NCBI RefSeq assembly: GCF_030316885.1 | Contig: NZ_JASZYQ010000001.1 | Coordinates: forward strand, 62,001-126,000 | DNA length: 64,000 bases | Reading direction: 5' to 3' | Origin: Variovorax jilinensis | GTDB lineage: Bacteria; Pseudomonadota; Gammaproteobacteria; Burkholderiales; Burkholderiaceae_C | Shown here: positions 33,374 to 42,362 of the stretch, in pieces | Layout: every line of letters starts with the position of its first letter | How positions within the stretch are numbered: position 1 is the stretch's first letter | Notes under the pieces: generated by a model | Databases searched by the model: none | What the model saw: only the letters and a program-made list of their open reading frames with translations | Told to the model about the DNA's origin: nothing | Position numbers and translations under genes: made by a program

Positions 33374-33425
33374 GAGAGCGATGAAATCTAACGTTCTCAA
33401 TATCCATGCGGATTGCAGACGAGAA

Positions 33426-33442
33426 TTCGATTCCTGGCGGCG
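33426..33442. repeat. Right attachment core (attR), 17-bp direct repeat
   Basis: TTCGATTCCTGGCGGCG is identical to 5250-5266 in the tRNA. The next bases read ACCACATT where the tRNA reads GGACCAGAT, so this copy lacks two G residues of the acceptor stem and cannot serve as a functional tRNA end. Confidence 0.88.
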
Positions 33443-33479
33443 ACCACATTCAGGGACATCAGGTCTCACACAGCGCCCC

Positions 33480-33515
33480 AACCCGCTCGTTCCCCGAACG
33501 CAGCGGGTTTTCTTT
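33480..33515 (+). terminator. Rho-independent terminator, original tRNA-Arg downstream end
   Basis: A strong hairpin, AACCCGCT-CGTT / AACG-C-AGCGGGTT, with a CCCCG loop, is followed by TTCTTTT. It lies the same distance after the attachment repeat as the terminator after the intact tRNA and probably ended the tRNA transcript before the island arrived. Confidence 0.78.
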
Positions 33516-33646
33516 TGGCTCACCCCTGGCGCATTGGACATGGCGATGGCGCGTCGCCACAATCCGACCCTGGGGGGCAAGGTCGACAGCAAGGTCTGCG
33601 ACCCAAGGGCGGTCCGATCCGGTTCGGCCTGAAAAGGAGTTGCAGA

Positions 33647-34108
33647 ATGCTTTCCGCACGAGCTCTCGTTTGCGCGGCGACGCTGGCCGCGACGCTCATG
33701 GCATGGACCGCCGAGGCCCAGGCGCAGATCGCGTTCATCGCCCGGCATGCCATCGGCCGAATCGAGCAGATGTCGCAGCAGCAGGGCAATGGAGGTGTCG
33801 CGTACGACATGGCTGCGGTGCTGGTCGAGGTCCCTGCCGAGCAGGTCTATGCGGTCGCCCTGCGCAACCTCAGCGCGCAGCCGCAGTTGCGCATCACCCA
33901 GCAGGACCCGCAGAAGCGCGTCATCCAGTTCACCAACAACATCCAGATCGCGGGGCTGCAGGTCAACCCGCTGTCGGAAAAAATCTCCCAGATTCTGATC
34001 ACGTCGGCCCACACGGGAGACCAGCAGAACGTCTCGACGCTCATCCTCGAGCGCATCCTCAAGTTCTGCGCCGACATGCAGGTGAAGTGCACGCAGTCGC
34101 AGCACTAG
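33647..34108 (+). CDS. Secreted hypothetical protein
   Basis: 153 residues from ATG 33647, with AAAAGGAG upstream. A signal peptide ends at about residue 25 (AEAQAQ). The mature part (AYDMAAVLVEVPAEQVYAVA, then QILITSAHTGDQQNVSTLIL) looks like an exported mixed alpha/beta protein of unknown function, with a short Cys-bearing C-terminus. First chromosomal gene after the island. Confidence 0.75.
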   Translation: MLSARALVCAATLAATLMAWTAEAQAQIAFIARHAIGRIEQMSQQQGNGGVAYDMAAVLVEVPAEQVYAVALRNLSAQPQLRITQQDPQKRVIQFTNNIQIAGLQVNPLSEKISQILITSAHTGDQQNVSTLILERILKFCADMQVKCTQSQH

Positions 34109-34164
34109 CGTGATCGACAGGCCGGCGAGGGGCCGGCGGCGGGTCGGTGCTCCTCGCGCGTCCT

Positions 34165-35490
34165 TCAATCCACCTTCTGGATCGTCTCGCCCCGCAGCAT
34201 CCCCATGTCCCGGATGTTGAAGCGATGCCGCTTCCACCCGGCATAGGTGCGGCGCCAGTTCAGCACCGAGACGAAGTAGTAGACCAGCTTGAACATCCGC
34301 AGCGACTGCCGGTACGCCGGCCCGTGGTGGATGTCGGCGGCCAGCAGCGACATCAGGCCGCGCTTGGCGTTGAAGATGTTCTGCGGATGCATGAACATGT
34401 CGCGGATCGTCGGGTTCGTGACGCGGTAGATGAACCACGAGTAGTCGCGCGGGCCGGTACGCATGCGCTTCTCGATCGCCTTGCGTGCCGCAGGCAGCGC
34501 CGACGGCCGGTCGAGCGCGGTCTGCACCAGCTCGGCGCCGTCGAAGGCGCTCTGCATCGCGAGGAACACGCCCGACGAGAACATCGGATCGATGAAGGTG
34601 AAGGCATCGCCGACCATCAGGTAGCGCTCGCCGGTCGCATGCGTGCTCGAGTACGCGAAGTTGCCGGTCGCGTGGACCTTGTCGTCGACCAGCGTCGCGT
34701 CCTTGAGCCGGTCGTTCAGCTCGGGGCACATCGCGATGGTGTCGAAGAAGTAGTCCTTGAGCGGCTTGTCCCGCGCCTTCAGGTAGTAGGCCCAGCAGAC
34801 CGCGCCCACGCTGGTCGTGCCGTCGGCCAGCGGGATGAACCAGAACCATCCGTGTTCGAACCAGCAGATGCTGATGTTGCCCTCGCGCCTGCCTTCGAGC
34901 CGCCGCGCATTGCGGAAGTGGCCGAAGAGCGCCGTGCTGTTGTGCTTCGGATTCCTCTGCTTGGACTTGAACTTGGTGGCCAGCAGCGTGTCGCGGCCGC
35001 TCGCATCGACCACGAAACGTGCCCGCCAGCTGCGGCGCGTGCCGTCGTCCCGCAGGGCCTGGACGGTGGCGCCGCCCTCGTCGAAGTCGACCTCGCGCAC
35101 GCGGGCGCCCTCGATCGCGAGCGCGCCGGCCCGGGCGGCGTTGCGAAACAGCAGCTCGTCGAGCTCCGAGCGGCGCACCTGCCAGGCGAAATCCTTCGAC
35201 GGGTCCCAGCCTTCGGAGAAGTCGACGTAGCTGCAATAGTCGAGGTCGGGCGGGACGAACTCGATGCCGAACTTCGGCATGCCGATCCTCTCGACCTCGG
35301 CGCGCACGCCGAGCTTGTCGAACAACGCGACGTTGCCGGGCAGCAGCGATTCGCCGATGTGGAAGCGCGGGTGATGGTCCTTCTCGAGCAGCACGACGCG
35401 CCGTCCTTCGCGCGCCAGCAGCGCGGAGATCGTCGAGCCCGCAGGGCCTCCGCCGATGACGAGCACATCGCAGTCTTCTGCTGCATCCAT
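34165..35490 (-). CDS. FAD-dependent oxidoreductase, tryptophan-halogenase-like
   Basis: 441 residues. The N-terminus binds FAD (VLVIGGGPAGSTISALLARE) with HIGESLLPGN downstream, as in flavin-dependent halogenases and geranylgeranyl-reductase-type enzymes. GWFWFIPLADG contains W-x-W-x-I-P, a motif described for flavin-dependent halogenases, and FTFIDPMFSSGVFLAMQSAF is the second flavin motif. Proteins of this group also occur in aryl polyene/xanthomonadin pathways, but no such genes are near. It may halogenate, hydroxylate or reduce an unknown substrate. The neighbouring antiporter stop is 24 nt away. Confidence 0.78.
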   Translation of the reverse strand: MDAAEDCDVLVIGGGPAGSTISALLAREGRRVVLLEKDHHPRFHIGESLLPGNVALFDKLGVRAEVERIGMPKFGIEFVPPDLDYCSYVDFSEGWDPSKDFAWQVRRSELDELLFRNAARAGALAIEGARVREVDFDEGGATVQALRDDGTRRSWRARFVVDASGRDTLLATKFKSKQRNPKHNSTALFGHFRNARRLEGRREGNISICWFEHGWFWFIPLADGTTSVGAVCWAYYLKARDKPLKDYFFDTIAMCPELNDRLKDATLVDDKVHATGNFAYSSTHATGERYLMVGDAFTFIDPMFSSGVFLAMQSAFDGAELVQTALDRPSALPAARKAIEKRMRTGPRDYSWFIYRVTNPTIRDMFMHPQNIFNAKRGLMSLLAADIHHGPAYRQSLRMFKLVYYFVSVLNWRRTYAGWKRHRFNIRDMGMLRGETIQKVD

Positions 35491-35514
35491 GGGGTCAGTT
35501 CTCCTTCGGGTTCT

Positions 35515-36762
35515 TCAGTGATTGGGCGCACCGCGGACGTCTTGGCTGCGTTGCCTTGCGACGAGCGTGAGCAGCGGGCCGGTGGCGGCGGTGGTAACGA
35601 GCGCCATGACCAGCAGCATGGTGAACAGCTCGGCGCCGATCAGGCCGGCATCGAGCCCGACCTTGATGACGATGAGCTCCATGAGGCCACGCGAGTTCAT
35701 CAGGGCGCCGGTGGCGAGGCTGTCGCGCCAGTCATAGCCGCACACCCGGGCGCCGGCGGCGGCGCCCGCGATCTTGCCGAACATCGCGACCCCGAGGATC
35801 AATCCCATCGCCCCGAGGCCGGCATCGGCGAAGGCGCCCGAGGTCGTGCCCAGGCCGGCCAGCGCGAAGAAGATCGGCATCAGCACCACGATCGACAGCG
35901 GCTCGAGCCGCTCCATCAGGTGCTTGAGCAGGCGGTCGTCGCGCGGCAGGCTGACGCCGAACAGGAAGGCGCCGAACACGGCGTGCAGGTGCAGCCATTC
36001 CGTGACCATCGCGCAGGCGAAGAGCCCGATCATGAGCCCGGCCAGCACCATCGGCGATGGCACGCCGTCGGGCGCATGCACGCGCAGCAGCCAGGCCAGC
36101 GCCGGCCTGACGACCAGGAACACAAGGGCAACCAGCGCGGCCAGGCCTAGCGTGATCCGCACGAAACCCGCGAAGCCGTTGCCGGCACTCGCGAACGCCA
36201 CCACCAGCGCCAGCAGCACCCAGGCCAGCGAATCGACAACGCCAGCGGCGCCGAGCGCGAGCTGGCCGACCGGCGTGCGCGTCATGCCGCGGTCCTTGAG
36301 GATGCGCGCGAGCACCGGAAAGGCCGTGATCGACAGGGCCACGCCGAGGAAAAGGGCGAAGGGCCAGAACGGCAGGCCAGCGGGTGCCAGCGTCGGATGC
36401 AGCACGGGAGCGATCGCCAGGCCGAGCACCATCGGCAGCGCCATGCTGCTGACACCGACCCAGCCGGCGGCCTTGACCTGGGCCGCGACACCGCTCGGCG
36501 CGCGCAGTTCTGCGCCCACCACGAACATGAACAGCACGATGCCCAGCGAAGCCAGCGACGACAGGCCCTGCAGCGAGGCGGGCGGAAAGAGCGCCGCATG
36601 CCATTGCGGAAACAGGGCACCGAACACGATCGGCCCGAGAAGAATGCCGGCCGCCATCTCGCCGACCACCATGGGCTGGCCGAAGGCGCGAAGCAGCAGC
36701 CCGCAGGCGCGGGCGACGATCAGGATCACGGTGAGCTGAAGCAGCAGAAGGGTCAGCGTCAT
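35515..36762 (-). CDS. Monovalent cation:proton antiporter, CPA2 (Kef/NapA-like) family
   Basis: 415 residues with about 12 membrane helices. Recognisable parts are VVGEMAAGILLGPIVFG near the start, LGIVLFMFVVGAEL, the unwound-helix region SITAFPVLARILKDRGM and AAGVVDSLAWVLLALV, whose Asp is the expected ion-binding site. GALMNSRGLMELIVIKVGL near the C-terminus is typical of CPA2. It would exchange Na+ or K+ for protons in pH or osmotic control. Directly upstream of the flavoenzyme on the same strand (24-nt gap), possibly co-transcribed. Confidence 0.88.
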   Translation of the reverse strand: MTLTLLLLQLTVILIVARACGLLLRAFGQPMVVGEMAAGILLGPIVFGALFPQWHAALFPPASLQGLSSLASLGIVLFMFVVGAELRAPSGVAAQVKAAGWVGVSSMALPMVLGLAIAPVLHPTLAPAGLPFWPFALFLGVALSITAFPVLARILKDRGMTRTPVGQLALGAAGVVDSLAWVLLALVVAFASAGNGFAGFVRITLGLAALVALVFLVVRPALAWLLRVHAPDGVPSPMVLAGLMIGLFACAMVTEWLHLHAVFGAFLFGVSLPRDDRLLKHLMERLEPLSIVVLMPIFFALAGLGTTSGAFADAGLGAMGLILGVAMFGKIAGAAAGARVCGYDWRDSLATGALMNSRGLMELIVIKVGLDAGLIGAELFTMLLVMALVTTAATGPLLTLVARQRSQDVRGAPNH

Positions 36763-36884
36763 GGGGCAGCGAAAGCGAAGCCTTCGAGTATGTCTGATCG
36801 GAGGCGGCCCATCGGAACCGCTGGCGCCGGCGTCAGCGCTTCGCGGCAGAATGGGCGTCTACCCCGCCAGACCCGAAAACGCCC

Positions 36885-37526
36885 ATGCTCACCGCCACCG
36901 AACTCGGCTGGTTCGCGCTCGCCTCGCTGCTGCTCGTGCTCACGCCCGGACCCAACATGATCTATTGCGTCTCGCGTGCCCTGTGCCAGGGCCGCCGCGC
37001 GGGTTTCGTGTCGCTGGCCGGGGTGCTGGTCGGCTTTCTCGTGCATCTGGTGGCGACCACGCTGGGCCTCACGGCGCTGCTGGCCGCGGTGCCCTTCGCC
37101 TTCGACGCGGTCCGCCTGGCCGGTGCCGCCTACCTGCTCTGGATGGCCTGGCAAGCGGTGCGGCCCGGCGGGCAGGCGCCGTTCGCGGCCCGCTCTCTGC
37201 CGGTCGATCCGCCCGCCAGGCTGTTCCGCATGGGCTTTCTCACCAACGTGCTGAACCCGAAGGTGGCGATGTTCTACCTCTCGTTCTTTCCGCAGTTCCT
37301 GCATCCCGAGCGTGGCGCGGTGCTGCTGCAGAGTGCATTGCTCGGCGCGATCCAGATCGGCATCAGCGGCCTGGTCAACATGACGCTCGTGATCTGCGCC
37401 GCCTCGATCACGGCCGTGCTGTCGCGGAGCGAAGGCTGGCTGCGCGCCCAGCGCTACCTGATGGGCAGCGTGCTCGCGCTGCTGGCCTTGCGCATCGCGA
37501 CGGACGGCCGCAAGGCGACGGCCTGA
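36885..37526 (+). CDS. LysE/RhtB family amino-acid exporter
   Basis: 213 residues, about six membrane helices. TPGPNMIYCVSRALCQGRRA and LAGVLVGFLVHLVATTLGL are the N-terminal signature of the LysE/RhtB family, which exports amino acids or their analogues. FRMGFLTNVLNPKVAMFYLS is the second conserved block. Divergent from the antiporter with a 122-nt gap. Substrate cannot be told. Confidence 0.92.
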   Translation: MLTATELGWFALASLLLVLTPGPNMIYCVSRALCQGRRAGFVSLAGVLVGFLVHLVATTLGLTALLAAVPFAFDAVRLAGAAYLLWMAWQAVRPGGQAPFAARSLPVDPPARLFRMGFLTNVLNPKVAMFYLSFFPQFLHPERGAVLLQSALLGAIQIGISGLVNMTLVICAASITAVLSRSEGWLRAQRYLMGSVLALLALRIATDGRKATA

Positions 37527-37536
37527 GCCTTTCGCC

Positions 37537-37908
37537 TCAGGGCGGCGACGGCAGCGAGAGCAGCCACTGCACCAGCAGCTTCGCCTGGGCCTCGTCGACC
37601 TGGCTCTGGCGCGGCATGATGACCCGGCCCCAGTTGCCGACGCTGCCGTTGCGGATGCGGCCCACGAGGCGCGCGGGTGCCTCGGCATCGCCGCGGTAGC
37701 GCGCGGCGATCTGCGCGAAGCCCGGCCCCACCTGCTTGTGGACCAGGCCGTGGCAGCTCATGCAGCCGGCCTTGCGCGCCAGGGACTGCGCCTCGGCCTG
37801 CGCCTGCAGCTGCAGCGCGGAATCGGCCGCCGTGCACGCGCCGGACGCGGCGAGGCCCAGCAGCAGCGAAGCTGCCGACATCAGGAACCGGTTCGTGGTC
37901 AAGCGCAT
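37537..37908 (-). CDS. Single-heme c-type cytochrome
   Basis: 123 residues with a signal peptide (to about residue 28) and one heme motif CMSCH (49-53). GPGFAQIAARYRGD and MPRQSQVDEAQAKLLVQWLL supply the usual downstream elements, with Met in IMPRQ as a likely axial ligand. A small class I periplasmic electron carrier of the c5/c553 type. Convergent with the LysE gene. Partner enzyme unknown. Confidence 0.9.
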   Translation of the reverse strand: MRLTTNRFLMSAASLLLGLAASGACTAADSALQLQAQAEAQSLARKAGCMSCHGLVHKQVGPGFAQIAARYRGDAEAPARLVGRIRNGSVGNWGRVIMPRQSQVDEAQAKLLVQWLLSLPSPP

Positions 37909-38000
37909 CGACTTCGATTCTCGGCCATTCGATCGGCTGGACGCCGGTGTCCGAACTTCCTAGGATGTTCCGCAGGCGGTGGTCCGCCGCGGGAGCTTTC

Positions 38001-38381
38001 ATGCATCGATACAAGACATGGGTGGTGGTCGGCCTGCTTGCGCTGGGCCAGGCCGCGATCGCGCAGGCGCCTGCGCCGACGGCAGCTGCGGACGACGCCT
38101 CCAGCCTCTCCTGCGCAGACTTCAACGCCGCGGCCTCCCAGGTGCTCCCAGGCCCGAACCCGACCGAACTGCAGCGCCGCCGCGCGGTCGAGGCACAGGA
38201 CTACATCGGCAACGGCATGGTGTGGCTGCACGGCTATCTCACGGGCCGCAACGGACCCGCTTCGGTCGGCAAGCTCTCGCGCGACTGGATCAGCAGCAAC
38301 GTGACGCGACTGGGCAAGGCCTGCGCCGCGGCGGCCGATCCGGCGGCGACGAGGCTGGTCGATCTGGTGCAGAAGCCATGA
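38001..38381 (+). CDS. Secreted HdeA/HdeB-like small protein
   Basis: 126 residues, signal peptide to about residue 22 (GQAAIA). The mature protein SLSCADFNAA, then IGNGMVWLHGYLTGRNG, and a second Cys in LGKACAAAAD follow the two-cysteine pattern of HdeA/HdeB acid-stress chaperones, though similarity is partial. Divergent from the cytochrome gene. Its stop overlaps the next start (ATGA). Confidence 0.65.
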   Translation: MHRYKTWVVVGLLALGQAAIAQAPAPTAAADDASSLSCADFNAAASQVLPGPNPTELQRRRAVEAQDYIGNGMVWLHGYLTGRNGPASVGKLSRDWISSNVTRLGKACAAAADPAATRLVDLVQKP

Positions 38382-38794
38382 CCACCGGCACGCTGCGCGC
38401 GCTCGGCATGGCCGCACTGCTGCTGCTGGCCGCGGGTGCGGCCGACGCGCAGCGCCACCGCCATCCGCCGCCGAACCGCCACCATGGCGGCTGGCACCAC
38501 AACAGCCAGTGGCACGGCAACCAGTGGAATAACAACCACTGGAACAACGACTGGCACAACCGCCGCGACGCCCAGCGGGCCGGCGTGGTCACGGGCATCG
38601 TGGCCGGCGGCGTCGCCGGCTCGGCGGCGCGCAGCCAGGCCGACATGCGCCACAGCGACTGCATGTGGGCCACGGGCGGCAACCACTGGGAATGCGACCG
38701 CCGTCGCTGGGACGACGAGGTGCGCGCCCGCGACCGCGCCCGCCGCACCGGCGTGGTGGCCGGCGTGGCGGCCTATGCGATCGTGAGGAACTGA
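38378..38794 (+). CDS. Secreted His/Trp/Asn-rich small protein
   Basis: 138 residues, translationally coupled to the HdeA-like gene by ATGA. After a signal peptide (to about residue 24) comes a low-complexity His/Trp/Asn-rich stretch (NRHHGGWHHNSQWHGNQWNN) that could bind metal. A Gly-rich hydrophobic segment (AGVVTGIVAGGVAGSAARSQ) and a two-Cys segment (DCMWATGGNHWECDRRRW) follow. No enzyme motif. A periplasmic or outer-surface stress protein is possible. Confidence 0.7.
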   Translation: MTTGTLRALGMAALLLLAAGAADAQRHRHPPPNRHHGGWHHNSQWHGNQWNNNHWNNDWHNRRDAQRAGVVTGIVAGGVAGSAARSQADMRHSDCMWATGGNHWECDRRRWDDEVRARDRARRTGVVAGVAAYAIVRN

Positions 38795-38864
38795 CGACGG
38801 CGAGGCCAGGGCACGCCAGCGGCATCCGGCTGCCGACCTGCCGGCCCAGCCGTGGCGTGCCGCT

Positions 38865-39614
38865 TCAGGCCAGGTAGTCGAACTCCACCGTGCCCAGCGC
38901 CAGCGTCATGTCGGCGATGTAGTGCACCGCCGATTCGACCTTCAGCACCGGCAGGTCGGCCACCGGCGCGAGCGCATGCGGATGCAGCTCGAGCGAGGAC
39001 GGGCCGCTCCAGGCGCCATGCAGCTGGATGTCGGTCATGTAGTAGCGCACCAGCTCGCAGATGCGCGGCGTGCCGTCGACGTGCGGAATGATCTTGAGCA
39101 GGAAGTTCGGCTGTGCGGCCGCGGCGAGGATGGGCTCGGGTGCCAGGGTCTTGTGCTTGAAGCCCATCGTGGCCTTGGCGATGCGCACCTTGCCGTAGTC
39201 GAGCGTGCCCACCACGACGTCGGTCTCGTAGTCGAGCACCGGCGTGGCGAGCTTCTTGGGGAAGCCCCACAGTTCGCGCCCGCCCGCGATCGGCGGGTGG
39301 TCGTTGAGGAACATCGCGTGGACATAGCCACCCTGTTCGATGCCGCGGTCGGTGCGCAGCTGCACCGGAATCACCTGGCCCGATTCGGTGTAGTCGCCGA
39401 AGCCGGTGGAGTCGGGCATGCGGATGAACTCGTACTTGACCAGCGGCTCGACCACCTCGAGCGGCTCCGGCACCACGGCGCGCAGCGCGTCCATGTCGGT
39501 GCGGTAGGTGATGACCAAAAATTCGCGCCGCATGAAGCGGTAGGGCCCGGGCGGAAAGGCCGGGCTCGTGAGCGGCATGGCGAAGGCGTTCTTTCGGACT
39601 TCGGAGATGTTCAT
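38865..39614 (-). CDS. adc: Acetoacetate decarboxylase
   Basis: 249 residues. [20 protein letters not shown] contains the Lys (in FPKK) that forms the Schiff base with acetoacetate. Other typical parts are [18 protein letters not shown] and [16 protein letters not shown]. It converts acetoacetate to acetone and CO2, or acts on a related keto acid. The ATG overlaps the stop of the patatin gene (ATGA), a pairing seen near ketone-body/PHB metabolism genes in Burkholderiales. Confidence 0.92.
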   Translation of the reverse strand: MNISEVRKNAFAMPLTSPAFPPGPYRFMRREFLVITYRTDMDALRAVVPEPLEVVEPLVKYEFIRMPDSTGFGDYTESGQVIPVQLRTDRGIEQGGYVHAMFLNDHPPIAGGRELWGFPKKLATPVLDYETDVVVGTLDYGKVRIAKATMGFKHKTLAPEPILAAAAQPNFLLKIIPHVDGTPRICELVRYYMTDIQLHGAWSGPSSLELHPHALAPVADLPVLKVESAVHYIADMTLALGTVEFDYLA

Positions 39615-40798
39615 GGTGCGTTGCTGTCTGCGGAGGGTGGAGTGATCGGACGCTTGATGCGGATCGCCGCGGGATCGGCCAGGTCGTAGGTGGTCACGCC
39701 GTCGCTCTGGGCATGGCTCTCGAAGACGCCCGTGTGATCGAGCGTGCGGCGCATGTCGCGCTGGCCGACCTCCCAGTGCTCCTCGACCGTGGCGCGGGAG
39801 AACTCGTAGTCCTTGGAGTCGCGCTCGTAGGGCTTGTCGCGGTAGATCAGATGGAAGATGTCGACCGGCTGGTGCGTGAGCTGCTGCTGCACCGCCCGCA
39901 CGCTGGCGTCCTTGCGCAACGCGGGGGGCAGCTTGGCCATCAGCTCGGCGATCGCCTGCTGCAGGTTGACGTTGGCCGCCAGCGCGTCGGTGTTCATGCG
40001 CGTGCGGCTCGAATAGGTGATGTCCTTCTGCCGCGCCATGACGTCCGAGATCGTGGCCGGCATCTGGCCGCGCGCGTTGAACAGGTCGACCTGCAGCACC
40101 ACCAGCGGCTCGCTGCGCGGCTGGTTGTCGAGCAGGTATTGCAGCGGCGTGTTCGAGACCAGTCCGCCGTCCCAGTACGGCTCGCCATCGACCTCCACCG
40201 GCGGAAAGCCCGGCGGCAGCGCGCCGCTGGCCATGATGTGCTCGGGGCCGATCCTGTGGATCGTGTTGTCGAAGTAGACCGAGTTGCCGGTGCGCACGTT
40301 GACCGCGCCGACGCTGAGCCGCACCTCGCGCGCGTTGATGCGGTCGAAGTCGACCAGGCGCTCGAGCGTGGACTTGAGTGGTGCCGTGTCGTAGTAGCTG
40401 AGCATCGGCGCATCGCCGCCCATCATCAGCGTGGGCGACAGGCGCGGTTCGAAGAAGCCCGGGATGCCGAACACGGTCGCCAGGCTGGCGCTCCACTGGT
40501 TGAGCGTGGGCCGGTCGGCCAGCCAGTTCGGCAGCCGCTGCGGCGGGCCCGACGACACCAGCTGCCAGAACTCGCGCAGGCGCTCGACCCGCCGCCGCGG
40601 CGCGTTGCCGGCGATCAGGGCGGCATTGATGGCACCGATCGAGACGCCCGCGATCCAGTTCGGCTGGTGATGCGGATGGCCGCTCAGCGCGTCGTAGACG
40701 CCGGCCTGGTAGGAGCCCAGTGCGCCGCCGCCCTGGAGGACCAGGGCCTTGCTGCAGGCACGGTGCAGGGGGCCAGGGTGGATGCGACTTGCGTTCAT
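39611..40798 (-). CDS. Patatin-like phospholipase (DUF3734-containing)
   Basis: 395 residues. Oxyanion-hole loop [18 protein letters not shown], nucleophile elbow [12 protein letters not shown] (Ser in G-x-S-x-G) and catalytic Asp in [12 protein letters not shown] form a complete Ser-Asp dyad. The C-terminal ~140 residues ([16 protein letters not shown] onward) match the DUF3734 extension. Soluble, no signal. Translationally coupled to acetoacetate decarboxylase. May release acyl chains from lipids or polyhydroxybutyrate-related substrates. Confidence 0.88.
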   Translation of the reverse strand: MNASRIHPGPLHRACSKALVLQGGGALGSYQAGVYDALSGHPHHQPNWIAGVSIGAINAALIAGNAPRRRVERLREFWQLVSSGPPQRLPNWLADRPTLNQWSASLATVFGIPGFFEPRLSPTLMMGGDAPMLSYYDTAPLKSTLERLVDFDRINAREVRLSVGAVNVRTGNSVYFDNTIHRIGPEHIMASGALPPGFPPVEVDGEPYWDGGLVSNTPLQYLLDNQPRSEPLVVLQVDLFNARGQMPATISDVMARQKDITYSSRTRMNTDALAANVNLQQAIAELMAKLPPALRKDASVRAVQQQLTHQPVDIFHLIYRDKPYERDSKDYEFSRATVEEHWEVGQRDMRRTLDHTGVFESHAQSDGVTTYDLADPAAIRIKRPITPPSADSNAP

Positions 40799-40873
40799 GC
40801 GGCACTGTATGCGTTTCACATGACTTTGTGTCTCGACACGCTGCTGCCTGCGCGTCATGCCGCCGGGCCGGAC

Positions 40874-41524
40874 TCAGCGCATGCCGGTGGCGGCGGTGAA
40901 GCGGTCGAGGGTCCAGCCGCGGCCCAGCAGGAACATGCGCGTGGACAGCTTGCCCAGCACCTCGGGTGACACCTCGCGGCCGAGATAGGTCAGGGTCTTG
41001 TCGCGCAGGTCGACGCAGCCGATCGTGTAGTGGCGGGCCAGCGCATGCCAGAGCGCATGGGCGGCCGGCGACTGGCGCGCGCCGGTCAGCAGGCACAGGC
41101 CGGCATCGAGGCCCCAGCGGTAGATGGCGGTGGCGAGGCCGCGCCGCCGGTAGCGCGGATCGAACTTGGAATGCGGCGCGCGCAGGCAGCGGTCGGCGTG
41201 CCGGTTCACTTCGATCAGGCGGTTGAAGACCACGTAGCCGGCCAGCCGGTGGTGGCGGACGTCGTCGACGTAGACGTAGAACTCGCCGTCGGCCTCGCGC
41301 CAGCGCAGGACCAGGTCGGGGTCGTCGGTGGCGACGACGGGGAGGCCGTGCAGGCGATGGCCGGGCTGGTGCAGGCGGCCATGGATGGCGGCGAGTTCGC
41401 CGTCGAGCCTGTCGGGGCCGTGCTCGACGTCGATGCGAAGCTCGGCCGGGCGCGGGCGCCGCACCGGCGGTGGCCGCAGCGACGGCGGGAAGAACATCTG
41501 CAGCGAGGGCAGGGCGAGGATCAT
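40874..41524 (-). CDS. GNAT-like N-acetyltransferase
   Basis: 216 residues from ATG 41524. [20 protein letters not shown] and [20 protein letters not shown] contain the R-x-x-G-x-G/A-like acetyl-CoA loop ([12 protein letters not shown]) of the GNAT fold. A basic Pro-rich N-terminus precedes it. Its substrate is unknown. It ends 76 nt before the patatin start on the same strand, so co-transcription is possible. Confidence 0.65.
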   Translation of the reverse strand: MILALPSLQMFFPPSLRPPPVRRPRPAELRIDVEHGPDRLDGELAAIHGRLHQPGHRLHGLPVVATDDPDLVLRWREADGEFYVYVDDVRHHRLAGYVVFNRLIEVNRHADRCLRAPHSKFDPRYRRRGLATAIYRWGLDAGLCLLTGARQSPAAHALWHALARHYTIGCVDLRDKTLTYLGREVSPEVLGKLSTRMFLLGRGWTLDRFTAATGMR

Positions 41525-41629
41525 GGGGCGACTCCGGTCGAATGAAAAACGGCTGAAGTCTAGGTGCGGCGCGTCGGCCCCATGGCTCGTATGCTTGGCG
41601 GCCGTTTCGCATTTCCCGCCGGAGGACGC

Positions 41630-42358
41630 TTGACCTTGCAGCTTCACTACTGGCCCACGATCCAGGGCCGCGGCGAATTCGTCCGCCTCGCGCTGGAGGC
41701 CGCGGGCGCCGCCTATGTCGATGTCGCGCGCGAGCCGCCCGCGCGCGGCGGTGGCGAGTCTCGCCTGATGCGCGACCTCGACGACCCGGCCAATGCGCGG
41801 CCTTCGTTCGCGCCGCCTTTCCTGGTCGACGGCGATCGGGTGATCGGCCAGACGGCTGCGATCCTGCTCTATCTGGGGCCGCGCCTGGGCCTGGCCGGCA
41901 CGAGCGAGGCCGACGCGCTGTGGACCCACCAGCTGCAGCTCACGGTGGCCGACTGCGTGGCCGAGGCCCACGACACCCACCATCCGATCGCCACCGGCCT
42001 CTATTACGAAGACCAGCGCGAAGCCGCCATGGCGCGCGCGCGGGATTTCCGCGAGCAACGCATTCCCAAGTTCCTCGGCTGGTTCGAGAAGGTGCTCGGG
42101 CGCAATCCGCAGGGCGGCCTGCACCTGGTGGGCAATGGCCTGACCTACGCGGACCTGTCGCTGTTCCAGCTCGTGGCGGGCCTGCGCCATGCATTCCCGA
42201 AGGCGAGCGGGCGTGCCCTCGCGCAGACGCCACGAGTGGCGAAGCTGCATGCCAACGTGGGCCGGCGCCAGCGTGTGCGCGCCTACCTGCAGAGCCCGCG
42301 CCGGATCGCCTTCAACGAGCAGGGCATCTTCCGCGCCTATCCCGAGCTGGACGCCTGA
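41630..42358 (+). CDS. Glutathione S-transferase family protein
   Basis: 242 residues from TTG 41630, preceded by GGAGG. The thioredoxin-like domain starts [20 protein letters not shown] with [16 protein letters not shown] as the glutathione-binding turn. The helical domain includes [20 protein letters not shown]. Likely conjugates or reduces electrophiles. An upstream ATG at 41582 is less likely because it precedes the ribosome site. Divergent from the GNAT gene. Confidence 0.87.
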   Translation: MTLQLHYWPTIQGRGEFVRLALEAAGAAYVDVAREPPARGGGESRLMRDLDDPANARPSFAPPFLVDGDRVIGQTAAILLYLGPRLGLAGTSEADALWTHQLQLTVADCVAEAHDTHHPIATGLYYEDQREAAMARARDFREQRIPKFLGWFEKVLGRNPQGGLHLVGNGLTYADLSLFQLVAGLRHAFPKASGRALAQTPRVAKLHANVGRRQRVRAYLQSPRRIAFNEQGIFRAYPELDA

Positions 42359-42362
42359 GCCT

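Larger units (their letters stand above)
5250..33442. mobile_element. tRNA-Arg-integrated genomic island (satellite-like core plus defence cargo)
   Basis: About 28.2 kb between two copies of TTCGATTCCTGGCGGCG, one in the 3' end of the tRNA-Arg gene and one alone at 33426. The integrase gene is next to the tRNA, and repeats related to TTTGYCGGTATC lie just inside both ends. Gene content is accessory (integrase, AlpA-like regulator, primase parts, small-terminase-like protein, nucleases, methyltransferase, resolvase). Base composition is patchy and lower in GC than the chromosome on both sides. The efflux regulator to the left and the secreted-protein gene to the right look like ordinary chromosome. 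Mobility is inferred; no conjugation genes are visible. Confidence 0.88.

Noticed and set aside
33317-35236. 639-codon minus-strand frame
   Set aside because: Overlaps the halogenase-like gene in another frame and the secreted-protein gene antisense; Arg/Gly-rich shadow.
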